A stretch of DNA of 64,000 bases from Salipaludibacillus sp. LMS25 (GCF_024362805.1 NZ_CP093299.1:4186001-4250000), one strand, 5' to 3'; positions 1-11,262 are shown, counted from the stretch's first letter. Numbers and translations: made by a program. Notes: generated by a model not told the origin, from the letters alone.

Positions 1-2049
1 ATTGAAAAAGATACGGTAGATTTCATGCCAAACTTTGACGACTCACAAGAAGAACCAGTGGTGATGCCAGCGAGTTATCCGAATCTCCTTGTGAATGGGT
101 CAACAGGCATATCCAGTGGTTATGCCACTGATATTCCTCCACATCATTTAGGAGAAGTGATTGATGCAGCCATTCATCAGATGAGTTCGCCTGACTGTAC
201 AATCGATGATTTAATGCAGCATATTAAAGGGCCTGATTTTCCTACTGGTGGGATCATTCAAGGAATTGATGGGTTAAGAAAAGCTTATGAAACAGGTAAA
301 GGAAAGATCGTTCTACGAGGGAAGGTCACTGTTGACACTGTTCGGAGTGGGCGAGAACAGTTGATTATTACCGAAATCCCTTATGAAGTTAACAAAGCGA
401 ATTTAGTTAAAAAAATGGACGAGCTGCGTCTCGACAAAAAAGTTGATGGAATAGCTGAAGTACGAGATGACACAGACCGAACAGGCTTACGTATTGTAAT
501 AGAACTGAAAAAAGATGCTGATGCTCAAGGTATTTTACACTTTTTATACAAGAATACTGATCTGCAAGTCTCTTATAATTTCAATATGGTGGCTATTTAT
601 AATAAAACACCGAAACTTCTTGGATTAAAAGAAATGCTTGATGCCTATATTCAACACCAAAAACAAGTTGTGACGCGACGAACGCGTTTCGAATTAAATA
701 AAGCCAAATCTCGTGCTCACATCGTTGAGGGGCTGATTAAAGCTATATCTATCCTTGATGACGTGATTGCTACCATAAGGGAATCTAAAGATAAAGGGCA
801 TGCGAAAGACCAACTTCAACAAAGGTATCAGTTTAGTGAACCACAAAGTGAAGCGATTGTTAATTTGCAGCTTTATCGACTGACGAACACAGATATAACC
901 ACATTGGAACAAGAAGCAAAAGAATTACAAGACACGATTGAAAAACTGGAAAGCATATTAGCCACAGATCAAAACTTGATTAATGAGATTAAAAAAGAGT
1001 TACGCCGAATAAAGAAACTGTATAACGACAATCGCCGTACGTTGATTGAAGAGGAAATTGAAGACTTAAAAATAAACCTTGAAGTCGTTGTACCATCTGA
1101 GGATGTTCGCGTCACGGTGACGAGAGAAGGGTACGTTAAACGATCAAGCATTAGATCTTACACAGCCTCAAATGGAGAACCACCTGGTATGAAGGAGTCG
1201 GATCGTTTATTAGTCTCGATGGAAATGAACACGACGGATACGCTGCTTCTTTTTACAAAAAAAGGGTCATATCTTTTTCTGCCAGTTCACGTTCTTCCGG
1301 AAAACCGTTGGAAAGACAACGGACAACATGTGGCCAATATTGTCACAATGGCTAATGAAGATGAGATCATTAAAGCGATTCCAGTTAAAGAGTTTACTGA
1401 CGAGAAATATTTATTGTTTGCCACTAAAAATGGCATGATTAAACGATCTGTTTTAAGTGAGTACAAAGCACAACGACATTCAAAAGCCCTTATGGCAGTA
1501 AAACTGAAAAAGGATGATGATGTTATTCATGTCAGTTTAACAGACGGAAAGCAAGATATTTTCATCTCCACACATTTAGGCTACGGCTTATGGTTTAGTG
1601 AAGAAGAAGTGAATATAACCGGACAACGTACTGCCGGTGTTAAAGCCATTAACTTAAAAGCGGATGATAAAGTGATGAGCTGTCAATCGTTTACTCTTGA
1701 GGAAAAGCCAGCAATACTCCTCATAACACAACGAGCAGCTTATAAAAAAATGAGCTTAAATGTATTTGAAAAAACAACTCGTGCAAAGCGTGGGGTTGTG
1801 ATGTTAAAAGAGTTAAAAAAATTGCCTCACCGCGTCTATAATGTCTTTTTAGTCCAGCCTACTGATAAGATTCATGTTGAAGTAAGTGACGGTTCGCATG
1901 AAACGATAGATCCGAGCTCAGTTAGACAAAATGATCGTTACACGAATGGTTCTTATCTTTTCGATGTGAGTGTCACCGGAGAAATTAAAGATGCTTGGGT
2001 TGAGAAGAGTGATGTACCACCAGTGCCGATTGATCAGACAGATAGTTAA
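1..2049 (+). CDS. parC: DNA topoisomerase IV subunit A, 5'-truncated by window edge
   Basis: ParC pairs with ParE to decatenate sister chromosomes after replication. The frame is open from base 1, so the first ATG at 25 is internal. The visible protein opens with the family's N-F-D-D-S and N-G-S-T-G-I-S-S-G-Y-A-T-D-I-P-P-H blocks, which lie shortly after the catalytic tyrosine, so roughly the first 140 residues (winged helix, active-site Tyr) are outside the window. A coiled-coil stretch (about residues 230-350 of the visible part) precedes the C-terminal six-bladed DNA-wrapping domain, which begins near a V-T-R-E-G-Y-V-K-R blade motif. The blades are divergent as in ParC; a GyrA box is not evident, which favours ParC over GyrA. 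It ends in a strong terminator. parE is presumably upstream. Confidence 0.93.
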   Translation: MEKDTVDFMPNFDDSQEEPVVMPASYPNLLVNGSTGISSGYATDIPPHHLGEVIDAAIHQMSSPDCTIDDLMQHIKGPDFPTGGIIQGIDGLRKAYETGKGKIVLRGKVTVDTVRSGREQLIITEIPYEVNKANLVKKMDELRLDKKVDGIAEVRDDTDRTGLRIVIELKKDADAQGILHFLYKNTDLQVSYNFNMVAIYNKTPKLLGLKEMLDAYIQHQKQVVTRRTRFELNKAKSRAHIVEGLIKAISILDDVIATIRESKDKGHAKDQLQQRYQFSEPQSEAIVNLQLYRLTNTDITTLEQEAKELQDTIEKLESILATDQNLINEIKKELRRIKKLYNDNRRTLIEEEIEDLKINLEVVVPSEDVRVTVTREGYVKRSSIRSYTASNGEPPGMKESDRLLVSMEMNTTDTLLLFTKKGSYLFLPVHVLPENRWKDNGQHVANIVTMANEDEIIKAIPVKEFTDEKYLLFATKNGMIKRSVLSEYKAQRHSKALMAVKLKKDDDVIHVSLTDGKQDIFISTHLGYGLWFSEEEVNITGQRTAGVKAINLKADDKVMSCQSFTLEEKPAILLITQRAAYKKMSLNVFEKTTRAKRGVVMLKELKKLPHRVYNVFLVQPTDKIHVEVSDGSHETIDPSSVRQNDRYTNGSYLFDVSVTGEIKDAWVEKSDVPPVPIDQTDS

Positions 2050-2076
2050 GATTTTAAAAGCATATTGTGAGAGGGT

Positions 2077-2124
2077 CACCCCAATTGTTTGAGATGTATT
2101 CTTACAATTAGGGGTGTCTTTTTT
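2077..2124 (+). terminator. Rho-independent terminator after parC
   Basis: Arms CACCCCAATTGT (2077-2088) and ACAATTAGGGGTG (2104-2116) pair with a single bulge and are followed by a T-rich tract. It sits 28 bases after the parC stop. Confidence 0.85.
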
Positions 2125-2169
2125 AGTGAGTCCCTAATAGACGATTATAGATCTATTACATATCTATTT

Positions 2170-2256
2170 ATAAAGCTAAGCTTCAATCAGTGGGCGTTTT
2201 CCTTCATCCCCCACTGATTGTTAGTTTAACTTACTGCCCCTTAAGAGTGGGATAAG
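2170..2256 (-). repeat. TTTAT-bounded hairpin element, family 1, copy A (short form)
   Basis: An 87-bp deletion form of the dispersed family-1 element. It keeps the hairpin made of CAATCAGTGGG and CCCACTGATTG and lacks the CCCCCACCT/AGGTGGGGG hairpin of the 159-bp form. One border is ATAAA (2170-2174); the other is ATAAG (2252-2256), the only imperfect border among the eight copies. Oriented opposite to copies C-F. It lies between parC and the germination operon. Confidence 0.85.
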
Positions 2257-2309
2257 GTAACCATAATAACGTTATGTAAACTAAATGGGCCATCTTTCGT
2301 CTTTTCTCA

Positions 2310-2339
2310 TGTATAATTACTACTTTTCAAACAATACTA
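2310..2339 (+). promoter_or_regulatory. possible forespore SigG-type promoter
   Basis: TGTATA (2310-2315), 17 bases, then AATACTA (2333-2339). The second box differs at one position from the SigG -10 consensus CATACTA. Germinant receptor operons are classically SigG-dependent, which supports the reading, but the -35 match is loose. Confidence 0.4.
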
Positions 2340-2360
2340 GAGGAGCAGAGGTGATTTTAA

Positions 2361-3767
2361 TTGGATAAAAAGACTCAGCAAAGAGAAACACAACTATCTT
2401 TACATGTTGATGATTATAGAGCGTATTTTAAAAAGGTGTTTGCGAAGGCGTATGATTTTCAAATAAGAACGATTCACACTAGACAGATGACAGAAGTTAA
2501 TTTGTATTATTTCAATGGTCTTGTGGATTTAACCATGTTAGATGAATTGGTGGCCAAATCGATTGTTTCTATTGAAAAACGTTCTTCTTTGGACCCTAGC
2601 GACAGGATTGTTAGTTTAACGAATCATGAATTACCTCTTAATTTAGAAGACATTAAAAAGGGACTCTTAAATGGTCAAGTCTTAATCCATATTAATGCAC
2701 ATCCACCGTACTTGCTTAACATTAATCATGATCCGTCTAGACAAGTGACAGAACCAACGACAGAATATCAAGTATTCGGTCCAAAGTTAGGCTTTGTAGA
2801 AAGTGTTGATAATAATATCGGCATTCTACGCTATTATTTAAAAGACTGTGAACTTCATACATTAGAAGCGTTTACAGGTAAAGAAAATAAGATGAAGATT
2901 GCCATCGCCTATATTTATTCGTTGATAGATGAGGCAAGCCTTACGTTTATTAATAAGAAAATAGACCGTTTAAAAAATAAAGAAATTTCAACACTAGGTG
3001 AATTAGCAAGGCACTTCCAGCACGATGTATATTCACTTTTTCCACAAAGTGTTTTAACAGAACGTCCTGACCATGCGAAGGAAAGTCTTCTCGATGGTAA
3101 GTTTGTTATTTTTCTCGGCTATCATACCTTTTGTATTATCACACCTGTGCAATTGTTAGATACGATAGGTAGCAGTGAAGATTCTTCGTTTACAGTAAGT
3201 TGGAATAAGTTGCTTATTAGAGTTATGCGGCTTTTGTGTATGATAATTGGCACCATTTTACCTGCTCTTTATGTAGCCCTTGTAGCGTTTCATCCTGAAT
3301 TAATTCCGACTACTTTTACACTTACAATTGCCAAATCACGTGCACAAATTCCTATAACAGCATCCTTTGAAGCCTTACTTATGTTGTTTGCATTAGATGT
3401 TTTAGTAGAAGCAAGTATTCGTTTGCCGAGCTTTGTTGGTCAAACGATCGGGATAGTTGGAGGGCTTGTTATTGGCACGGCGGCGGCTGAAGCTGGCATC
3501 GTCAGTAATATAATGGTGGTCACGATTGCTTTTACTGCCATATGTACCTTTGTGATACCTTCTTGGGAATTCGTTTTTACATGGCGCATTATGCGGTATA
3601 TTTACGTTCTTGTCGCTTCCTTCCTTGGATTGTATGGACTCTCATTGCTCTTCGGTCTGACATTTTTACACCTTTGTAAACTGAAAGCCCATGATAGACC
3701 TTACTTAGAGCCTTTATCACCTTTCAACTTTAAGAAGCTTCGTACTTTTTTCCATTCACGACCTTAA
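2361..3767 (+). CDS. GerA-family spore germination protein, A subunit
   Basis: A subunit of a three-protein germinant receptor in the spore inner membrane that senses nutrients and triggers germination. The 468 residues fit the GerA family (usually 460-500): a soluble N-terminal half, then hydrophobic segments from about residue 290 on, including the conserved E-A-L-L-M-L-F-A-L-D-V-L-V-E-A-S-I-R-L-P block. The start is TTG at 2361, chosen because GAGGTG lies 7 bases upstream and no better codon is nearby. First gene of an A-B-C operon; the B gene starts 36 bases downstream. Germinant specificity cannot be read from sequence. Family assignment is firm, paralogue name is not. Confidence 0.93.
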   Translation: MDKKTQQRETQLSLHVDDYRAYFKKVFAKAYDFQIRTIHTRQMTEVNLYYFNGLVDLTMLDELVAKSIVSIEKRSSLDPSDRIVSLTNHELPLNLEDIKKGLLNGQVLIHINAHPPYLLNINHDPSRQVTEPTTEYQVFGPKLGFVESVDNNIGILRYYLKDCELHTLEAFTGKENKMKIAIAYIYSLIDEASLTFINKKIDRLKNKEISTLGELARHFQHDVYSLFPQSVLTERPDHAKESLLDGKFVIFLGYHTFCIITPVQLLDTIGSSEDSSFTVSWNKLLIRVMRLLCMIIGTILPALYVALVAFHPELIPTTFTLTIAKSRAQIPITASFEALLMLFALDVLVEASIRLPSFVGQTIGIVGGLVIGTAAAEAGIVSNIMVVTIAFTAICTFVIPSWEFVFTWRIMRYIYVLVASFLGLYGLSLLFGLTFLHLCKLKAHDRPYLEPLSPFNFKKLRTFFHSRP

Positions 3768-3803
3768 CCTGAGGGATGTGGATTTAGAACAGGGGGTATC
3801 TGC

Positions 3804-4914
3804 ATGAATGATGATCATCTAATATATCGTTTTGGCAAAGGTGAATTATTTGTCTTTACTTATTCATCAACCATTACTCTTGGGCTCATCTTCCTTCCGT
3901 ATGTTTCCCATTTAGAGGTGAGAAGTGCGTGGTTAAAAGTAATCGTAGCAAGTTTGCCGATGATCGGTGTGGTTTTTCTCATTCAAGCCGTAATTAAAAA
4001 GCACAAGAACGCTGATATCCTTCATTTATTTAATCACTACACGTGGAAAATCGTGTATTATCCCTTTTTAGTCTATATGTTTATTAATGCAGTATTGGCA
4101 TGTTGTTGGGGCGTTAAGGCACTTAATTTAATCGTAAGAAGCTTCTTATTACATAATACTTCTGAGCTGGTCATTTGTACGTTTTTCTTATTAGTCATTT
4201 TAGTAGGTATACTATACGGAATAGTGCCAATTACACGTTTCCTCGTGCTTTTTTTTATATTTGAAATCATCATTATAGTAACAGTAATAAGTTTATTTTT
4301 CACAGAAGATTTTCGGTTCATTTACGTGAAGCCAATAATGTCCATTGATTTTTTAACATTTTTAGAGAGTTCACTGAGTGATCTAACACGATTTACAGGT
4401 GTTATACCACTCATTGGGTTTATTACTTATGTGAAACACCCGCAGCAGATGTTTAAAACGGTAAGCGCTGCTATTGGATTAGTTGCGCTGACATACAGCG
4501 CGATTTCGTTACTTGTTCTTGGTGTGTTTGGGTTTGAGCAAGCCATTCAATTATTATCACCTTTAACCTCACTTATTCAAGCATCATCAGCTTGGGAAGG
4601 TGTATTTCAACGAATGGATATGGTTTTTATTACAATATGGTTACTGTCTTTCTACAAAATTGCCCTTATCCATTTTTGGTTTGTTCATTATTTATTCATT
4701 AAGCTTGTACCAGCAGCCAAAAAGACTGAAATAGTGAATAAAACAGTGATAGTGGCTGGACTTTTAGCCTTATCACTCTTTATACCTGGCTATATCGAAT
4801 TCAAGTCTTCCATATACTTTGTCAATTTGAATTTTTATGCCGTGGTTATTCCTAGCATCATATGCATGTATTTATTAATGAGACGGCCAAATGCTACAGA
4901 AGGAGAACGATCGA

Positions 4915-4922
<8 letters not shown>
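3804..4922 (+). CDS. GerB-family spore germination permease, B subunit
   Basis: Integral membrane subunit of the germinant receptor, related to the amino acid/polyamine/organocation transporter superfamily and thought to carry the nutrient-binding site. The 372-residue protein consists almost wholly of hydrophobic segments (about ten), as expected for the spore-permease family. AGGGGG lies about 8 bases before the ATG. Its last 8 bases overlap the start of the C-subunit gene, indicating translational coupling. Lies between the A and C genes, the standard gerAA-gerAB-gerAC order. Confidence 0.92.
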
Positions 4923-6603
<1,681 letters not shown>

Positions 6604-6634
6604 AAACCCCTGACAGGACATAGCCAGGGGTTTT
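6604..6634. terminator. Rho-independent terminator, probably bidirectional
   Basis: AAACCCCTG (6604-6612) pairs with CAGGGGTTT (6625-6633). A T-rich end is present on the plus side and an A-rich flank on the other, so it could also serve the minus-strand gene ending at 6657. Confidence 0.6.
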
Positions 6635-6656
6635 CACACCGATTAAAAAGATGTAC

Positions 6657-7850
6657 TCACGGTAATTTAACGACGAAATCCATCAAATAACCTTGTTCAA
6701 TAGGAAATTTAAATTTTAACGTTAAATCATGACTATTTAATACTATAACATTATCTATTTCATCACCAAGTTCAATAATGTATAGTTCTTCCTCATCAAC
6801 ATTTTCGTACAAAATAGTATAAGTTTTGCTCTCTTCAGCGAAACTATCTTCTAATAAAGTAAATTCTGGATGTTCATTTAGAGTAAGAATGCCAAATACC
6901 ATCCCATTTTCGCCCATAACACTATATAAAGCCTTCTTTTCATCCAACATTAAATAGGCATTAGATTCTTCATAAAAATAATGGTCTTGAAAGCTCAGTT
7001 TCTCAAAAGGTTTAAATGTTTGGATATTTAAATCTTCATCTAATGTATACATCTGCCCACTGCTACCTACGATATAAGCAAAATCATTGTTTGCATAAAC
7101 AGGGAACAGCTCCTCTTTCGTGTCATTAAAGGTTAAATAGTCTATGCGATCCTCTTCCAAACTACTAATACCGATAGTTGGTGCTACATATTCGTCCTCT
7201 TCATTATAATAACCACTCGTACCAAATAAGACTTTCTCTTTAAAATGCAATATCGGTGACCATCTTGGAACAAAGCCTAATTCAGTTTCAAAAGATTGTT
7301 CAGTGGTTACATTTGTTATAGATACACTAAAATTACCATATTCATCTGAATTTTGGTCGCCCGTTTTATGTGAAACTAAATTTTGTAATAAGACATCGTC
7401 ACCAAAATGTTTAATATGATCTACACCTACAGGGAAATCAAAGTAATCTAAGTGAATTTTTTTAAAATGATTGTTCCTTATATCATAAGTGTAAAAGTAA
7501 TTGTCGATGGTCGCTTCTCCAAAAAAAGATAAATATAATTCATTTGAATGATTTGGTTTTTGATGCGCAACGACTCTTCTAAAATCTTCATCTATAATTT
7601 CATATTCTGTTAGAATGTCACCTTTGTTATTTACCTCTTTAACAAGGGTAACATTCTGTGAAACTCTTATATCTGCCGGATAATACAATAAATAACTTTC
7701 TTCAGAGCTAGATCGGTCGGGCTCAAAATTTTCTATCCCTTCAATACGAATCCTATCAGTTTTTTTTATAAGCGTATTCCCGAAGAGGAATACGCTTACC
7801 ATTACGACAGCACTAATAAATAGTAATAATATTGATAATTTTTTAGTCAT
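6657..7850 (-). CDS. membrane-anchored or secreted protein of unknown function
   Basis: I do not recognise this 397-residue protein. It begins with a Lys-rich start and one hydrophobic segment (about residues 5-25, L-S-I-L-L-L-F-I-S-A-V-V-M-V) without a clear lipobox, so it is probably an uncleaved anchor with a large extracytoplasmic domain. That domain is acidic and rich in Tyr, Phe and beta-prone repeats of the type Y-x-Y-D-I-R or Y-T-L-D-E-D, which suggests a beta-propeller-like fold by inference only. AAGGATATAGGG precedes the ATG. It appears monocistronic, with a terminator just beyond its stop. Confidence 0.7.
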   Translation of the reverse strand: MTKKLSILLLFISAVVMVSVFLFGNTLIKKTDRIRIEGIENFEPDRSSSEESYLLYYPADIRVSQNVTLVKEVNNKGDILTEYEIIDEDFRRVVAHQKPNHSNELYLSFFGEATIDNYFYTYDIRNNHFKKIHLDYFDFPVGVDHIKHFGDDVLLQNLVSHKTGDQNSDEYGNFSVSITNVTTEQSFETELGFVPRWSPILHFKEKVLFGTSGYYNEEDEYVAPTIGISSLEEDRIDYLTFNDTKEELFPVYANNDFAYIVGSSGQMYTLDEDLNIQTFKPFEKLSFQDHYFYEESNAYLMLDEKKALYSVMGENGMVFGILTLNEHPEFTLLEDSFAEESKTYTILYENVDEEELYIIELGDEIDNVIVLNSHDLTLKFKFPIEQGYLMDFVVKLP

Positions 7851-7983
7851 AGTTTCCCTATATCCTTCTTATTTTTCCAGGTGCCTAACCTAGTATTTCT
7901 GACGGTAAAATCATCATAATGGCTCCAGAAGATGCTTTTGAGGAGCGCAAATCATAACACCTTGCTTCCTCCCATTTGATTCG

Positions 7984-8265
7984 TTAATTTACAGAAGTAG
8001 TAAGCATTAGTCCCCGTAGTGTCATTTTAAGTTTATATGGTTTTCCGACGTGAGGCAATCCATATTTACCTAAAACACTGCCACCTCCAACGGATGCAAA
8101 TGACAGACCTGTGAAATTGTTAGCTCAAATAAATTTTGAGTAAAATCCCCATTAGGCGATTTGCCAAACCAAGGAATATTGCAGTTATACATCTCAGCTG
8201 AAGACGATTTAATGGGCCTTGTTTCAATAACATGACAAATCTGAAAAATTTTAAAATCTTATTTC
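7984..8265 (-). pseudogene. decayed gene fragment, family not recognised
   Basis: Two open stretches in different minus-strand frames abut: one runs from about 8265 to 8120 (including M-Y-N-C-N-I-P-W-F-G-K-S-P-N-G), the second continues to a stop at 7984 (including V-G-K-P-Y-K-L-K-M-T-L-R-G-L-M). Residue composition looks coding and neither stretch has a start or ribosome binding site, so I read it as a frameshifted remnant. A family-1 repeat lies just beyond its 5' end at 8274. Confidence 0.4.
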
Positions 8266-8273
8266 ATAATCGG

Positions 8274-8423
8274 ATAAAGCTAAGCTTCAATGAGTGGGAG
8301 TTTTCCTTCATCCCCCACTGATTGTCCGTTTAACTTATGGGCCCTTTAGGGGCAGTTTATCCCCCACCTAAACTTTTCGACCTTCTTAAGGGAGGTTTTA
8401 CTGACCCTTAAGAGTGGGATAAA
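8274..8423 (-). repeat. TTTAT-bounded hairpin element, family 1, copy B
   Basis: A 150-bp, nearly full-length copy with ATAAA at both ends (8274-8278 and 8419-8423). It contains the CAGTGGG-type hairpin, though one arm carries a change (CAATGAGTGGG), and a damaged second hairpin arm (GGGAGGTTTTACTGACCC). Confidence 0.85.
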
Positions 8424-8522
8424 AATGATCGTTTCAATGACTGTCTTTTAGACTAACGTTAGAACGTCTTCACCCTTTTGTGAATAGTCTAAAAACCTCC
8501 CTCCAAATAAATGCGAGAAAGG

Positions 8523-8556
8523 TAACTATTTAGTAGTAACTATTTAGTAGTAACTA
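8523..8556. repeat. 14-bp tandem repeat abutting a stop codon
   Basis: TAACTATTTAGTAG occurs twice in tandem (8523-8536, 8537-8550), followed by a partial third copy TAACTA that contains the stop codon (complement of CTA, 8554-8556) of the minus-strand DUF4183 gene. Confidence 0.8.
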
Positions 8557-8832
8557 ATTGACTAAGAATTCAATCGTAATGGGAACACCAGCATTTTGTA
8601 AGTTCCCATCAATAATCGTTAACGTGGTCCCATCAAACGTTGATTCAGCATCAAGTTGAAGAACACCATTGACGTAAAGGTTATAACTGGCGAATACTGT
8701 GGGGAAAGCTGTTAAACCTGCATCTGGCGTCGTATCCGCAAAGACAAAATCTACATTGTCATCGTCTGGCGTACCATCTCCAATCGTTGCGGCAAACCTT
8801 TGTGTATCTAAGAACGGTTTAATTATTGCCAT
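8554..8832 (-). CDS. DUF4183-family small protein
   Basis: 92 residues whose C-terminal half carries the DUF4183 signature: N-L-Y-V-N-G-V-L-Q (about residues 51-59), a beta-rich L-T-I-I-D-G stretch, and an end in P-I-T-I-E-F-L-V-N. Family function is not established; members are common in spore-forming Firmicutes and a spore-surface role is often suspected, which here is inference. A very strong AAAGGGGGTGA lies 6-7 bases before the ATG. It is divergent from a second DUF4183 gene at 9160. No signal peptide; strongly acidic. Confidence 0.8.
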   Translation of the reverse strand: MAIIKPFLDTQRFAATIGDGTPDDDNVDFVFADTTPDAGLTAFPTVFASYNLYVNGVLQLDAESTFDGTTLTIIDGNLQNAGVPITIEFLVN

Positions 8833-9159
8833 TGTTTCACCCCCTTTATAACATAGTTAATGCTTAAATACTTAAACTTGTATTGGCGAATGCTACTGAA
8901 GATAAGCACATTTTCCAACGTTATTTTAGTGTTTCTCTAAGGCCTTTCCAATTCTTTTAAAACTAAACATATGCACTATTTTTAGTTTAGAAGCGCTTAA
9001 ATGTAGCAGAAAAAGTTTAGACATCATATTATGTATAACTAACAGAGTAGTAACTGCTTTTAGCTTTGTAATCACTAGTGTTTAGCGCGTTGAATGGCTA
9101 AATTTCCCTTGTATGTGGGGATGGAAAGGCATATAAATTTTGAAGAGGACGGGTTAAAA

Positions 9160-9525
9160 ATGAGACATTTTAATAAACATTGTGTTTCAGCTAACAGAGT
9201 ATATGATTGGGTACAAACCACATCTCATATAAAAATTAACATGATTCCCCCTCAACAGAAGCGTATCGCTAAGGTAAAAAATTATCTTTATTTTGCCGTT
9301 GCTGACGGTGTTAAGTCTGTATATACAAATGATGATGAAATAAAAAAATATGGAGACAAAGGCATATTAGATCCTAATACCGTCTCTTACATTAACCTTT
9401 ATCTAAACGGTATTTTACAGCCGAAGACTATTTATGAGGTTAAAAAAGGCTTACTCATTTTTTTGTCAGATGTGCCTACTAAAAATGTTCCTATTACCCT
9501 TTCATTCGTTACGGTATATATATAA
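9160..9525 (+). CDS. DUF4183-family protein
   Basis: The C-terminal 80 residues match the fuller DUF4183 pattern: Y-L-Y-F-A-V-A-D-G-V-K-x-V-Y-T-N-D-D-E, then D-P-N-T-V-S-Y-I-N-L-Y-L-N-G-I-L-Q-P, ending P-I-T-L-S-F-V-T-V. The open frame extends upstream to an ATG at 9094, but AGAGGACGGG is best placed for the ATG at 9160, giving 121 residues. Basic, unlike the acidic paralogue on the other strand. The two share the N-L-Y-x-N-G-x-L-Q core and lie divergently about 330 bases apart. Function unknown. Confidence 0.78.
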   Translation: MRHFNKHCVSANRVYDWVQTTSHIKINMIPPQQKRIAKVKNYLYFAVADGVKSVYTNDDEIKKYGDKGILDPNTVSYINLYLNGILQPKTIYEVKKGLLIFLSDVPTKNVPITLSFVTVYI

Positions 9526-9574
9526 GTCAGTTACATGGTCGTCTCGTTCCCCCTATTTCTTCACCACTCTTAAT

Positions 9575-9614
9575 AAAAAATGAGATAAGTATTTTGGCAC
9601 TTATCCCATTTTTT
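9575..9614. terminator. bidirectional terminator between convergent genes
   Basis: A-run plus TGAGATAAGT (9575-9590) pairs with ACTTATCCCA plus T-run (9599-9614), with an 8-base loop. It serves the DUF4183 gene on one side and ywnF on the other. Confidence 0.85.
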
Positions 9615-9625
9615 ATATAAGGGGG

Positions 9626-10081
9626 TTATAGTAACCCTTCCATCTTTTTTAGACGTTCTTCCTGCTGTAAAAATTCGTAATAAATCATCATCGTGTTAGC
9701 GGGTTCGGTTTGAAGCCTTCTTAAATAGCGATCTTTAATGGCATCTGGTAGCTCATCATTCTTCTTAATTCTATTCGTGATATAATTAAAGCTCTTAATA
9801 TAAATCTCTTTACTTTGATACATTGATTCTTTAAAAAGAGCTAAGCCAAAGGCGCCCGCTACCCCAAATACGATAATGAGTGGCATCGTTTCATCACTAA
9901 TCCCTCTATTCACGCTGAGTGCAAATAAATTTATTAAGGAAAATGTCAGTATCGGAACTGAAATAAGCGTATACATACTGCTTTTTTTAATGTATGGCGC
10001 TAATGCCGCTTGGATTTTTTCGAATTCCGTTTTTACGTATTGAGAAGTTGTATGATCAAGTTGTATTTTTAAAAGGTTCAT
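9626..10081 (-). CDS. YwnF-like membrane protein (DUF5392)
   Basis: 151 residues: a soluble N-terminal helix, two transmembrane segments (about residues 37-57 and 67-83), then a charged C-terminal tail. Length and layout fit the YwnF/DUF5392 family of Bacillus, whose function is unknown. AAAGGAGA stands before the ATG. It follows the alarmone synthetase gene by 48 bases on the same strand and may be co-transcribed with it, but no functional link is known. The family name comes from recalled sequence resemblance. Confidence 0.65.
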   Translation of the reverse strand: MNLLKIQLDHTTSQYVKTEFEKIQAALAPYIKKSSMYTLISVPILTFSLINLFALSVNRGISDETMPLIIVFGVAGAFGLALFKESMYQSKEIYIKSFNYITNRIKKNDELPDAIKDRYLRRLQTEPANTMMIYYEFLQQEERLKKMEGLL

Positions 10082-10129
10082 AGCACTATTCTCCTTTCAT
10101 CTTACCCTGCTCATAAACAGCATAGGATA

Positions 10130-10888
10130 CTATTCGTTTATTTTTTTCATAAAAGGGATGAGTAAAGCGTAAGGAAGATTAAATTTTTCATTATTTATCA
10201 TAAGCTCCGGATGATTGTTTTCAGAATTTTCCTCTAACTTTAGCTCACCCACTTTTCGATGAATTTGTTCCATTTTCCTATCTAAATGAGAGGCTGATTC
10301 AGCAGCTTCTTTTAATTCATCTATTAAATGTTGCGGAACTGTTTGATTATATTTGTAATATATTTTGTGTTCTAAGCTAGCCCAAAAATCCATTGCAATG
10401 GTGCGTATTTGAACTTCGACACACACATTTTCTACTCGGTCTGACATAAAGATCGGAATCTCCAATACTAAATGCAGGCTTTGATAACCATTGACTTTAG
10501 GTTTTTTAATATAATCCTTCACTTCAATCACTTTAATGTCTTGCTGCTTTTGAAGCATATCACTCAATTCATAAATGTCAGAGACGAAAGAACACGTAAT
10601 TCGGATACCCGCAATATCTTTAACATTTTCTTTTATGGAAGGAAGAGAAAGTTCGTAGCCTTTTTTCTCAACTTTTTTTAAAATACTTTCAGGAGATTTT
10701 ACACGAGACGTGACATGTTCAATTGGATTGTAATCATGAATATAATGAAACTCTTGTTTTAAAATATCTATCTTTGTATTGAGCTCATCTAATGCAAATT
10801 TATATAACATCATAAACCTTGTGAGTTCAATCTTTAATTCTTTCAGTTTTGACTGTTCGAATGATTGTATCGCGCGTGTTAGTTCCAT
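10130..10888 (-). CDS. sasA: small alarmone synthetase, (p)ppGpp synthetase of the YwaC/RelP class
   Basis: Makes (p)ppGpp from ATP and GDP/GTP; in B. subtilis this class is induced by cell-wall stress. The RelA/SpoT synthetase domain spans about residues 45-185: K-D-I-A-G-I-R-I at 90-97, G-Y-Q-S-L-H-L at 134-140 and E-V-Q-I-R-T-I-A-M-D-F-W at 158-169, all typical. No HD hydrolase domain. Phrases such as L-Y-K-F-A-L-D-x-L and F-W-A-S-L-E-H-K-I-Y-Y-K resemble YwaC (SasA) more than YjbM (SasB). At 252 residues it is about 40 longer than YwaC because of a C-terminal tail. AAGGAG precedes the ATG. Divergent from a wall-protein gene. Confidence 0.88.
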   Translation of the reverse strand: MELTRAIQSFEQSKLKELKIELTRFMMLYKFALDELNTKIDILKQEFHYIHDYNPIEHVTSRVKSPESILKKVEKKGYELSLPSIKENVKDIAGIRITCSFVSDIYELSDMLQKQQDIKVIEVKDYIKKPKVNGYQSLHLVLEIPIFMSDRVENVCVEVQIRTIAMDFWASLEHKIYYKYNQTVPQHLIDELKEAAESASHLDRKMEQIHRKVGELKLEENSENNHPELMINNEKFNLPYALLIPFMKKINE

Positions 10889-10977
10889 AAATCAAGCTCC
10901 TTGTAACTTAGTATAGGTAAAAAAAGGGATGTTTTATACGTTTTTCCCTGCCCTATTTGGCATTTGCTGAAGAGTAT

Positions 10978-10991
10978 ATGGGCATGCCCAT
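10978..10991. promoter_or_regulatory. 14-bp perfect palindrome in a divergent intergenic region
   Basis: ATGGGCATGCCCAT is a perfect palindrome about 90 bases upstream of sasA and 270 upstream of the 3D-domain wall protein gene. It could be an operator for either, or chance; nothing else in the region identifies a regulator. Confidence 0.3.
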
Positions 10992-11262
10992 GTCTATAAA
11001 CAAGTATAATAGATGTTTATGAACACATTATGAACGACGGTATTATTAGTTTAATGAAATGCCTTTTTTAAAGTCTTCTCTTCCTATTATTAGCAAGGTT
11101 ACTCGTCATTTTTATTTCAGACGAAACGAGATGAAGCATGTCGATATTTTATCATTTGATTACTATTGTATTGCAAATTATTTAAACTTTTTTTTACTGT
11201 ACTTCTTTTCTGAATTTGTCCATATGGATGAGCTTAAAGGATTAATGTCAGAAAGGATGTTG

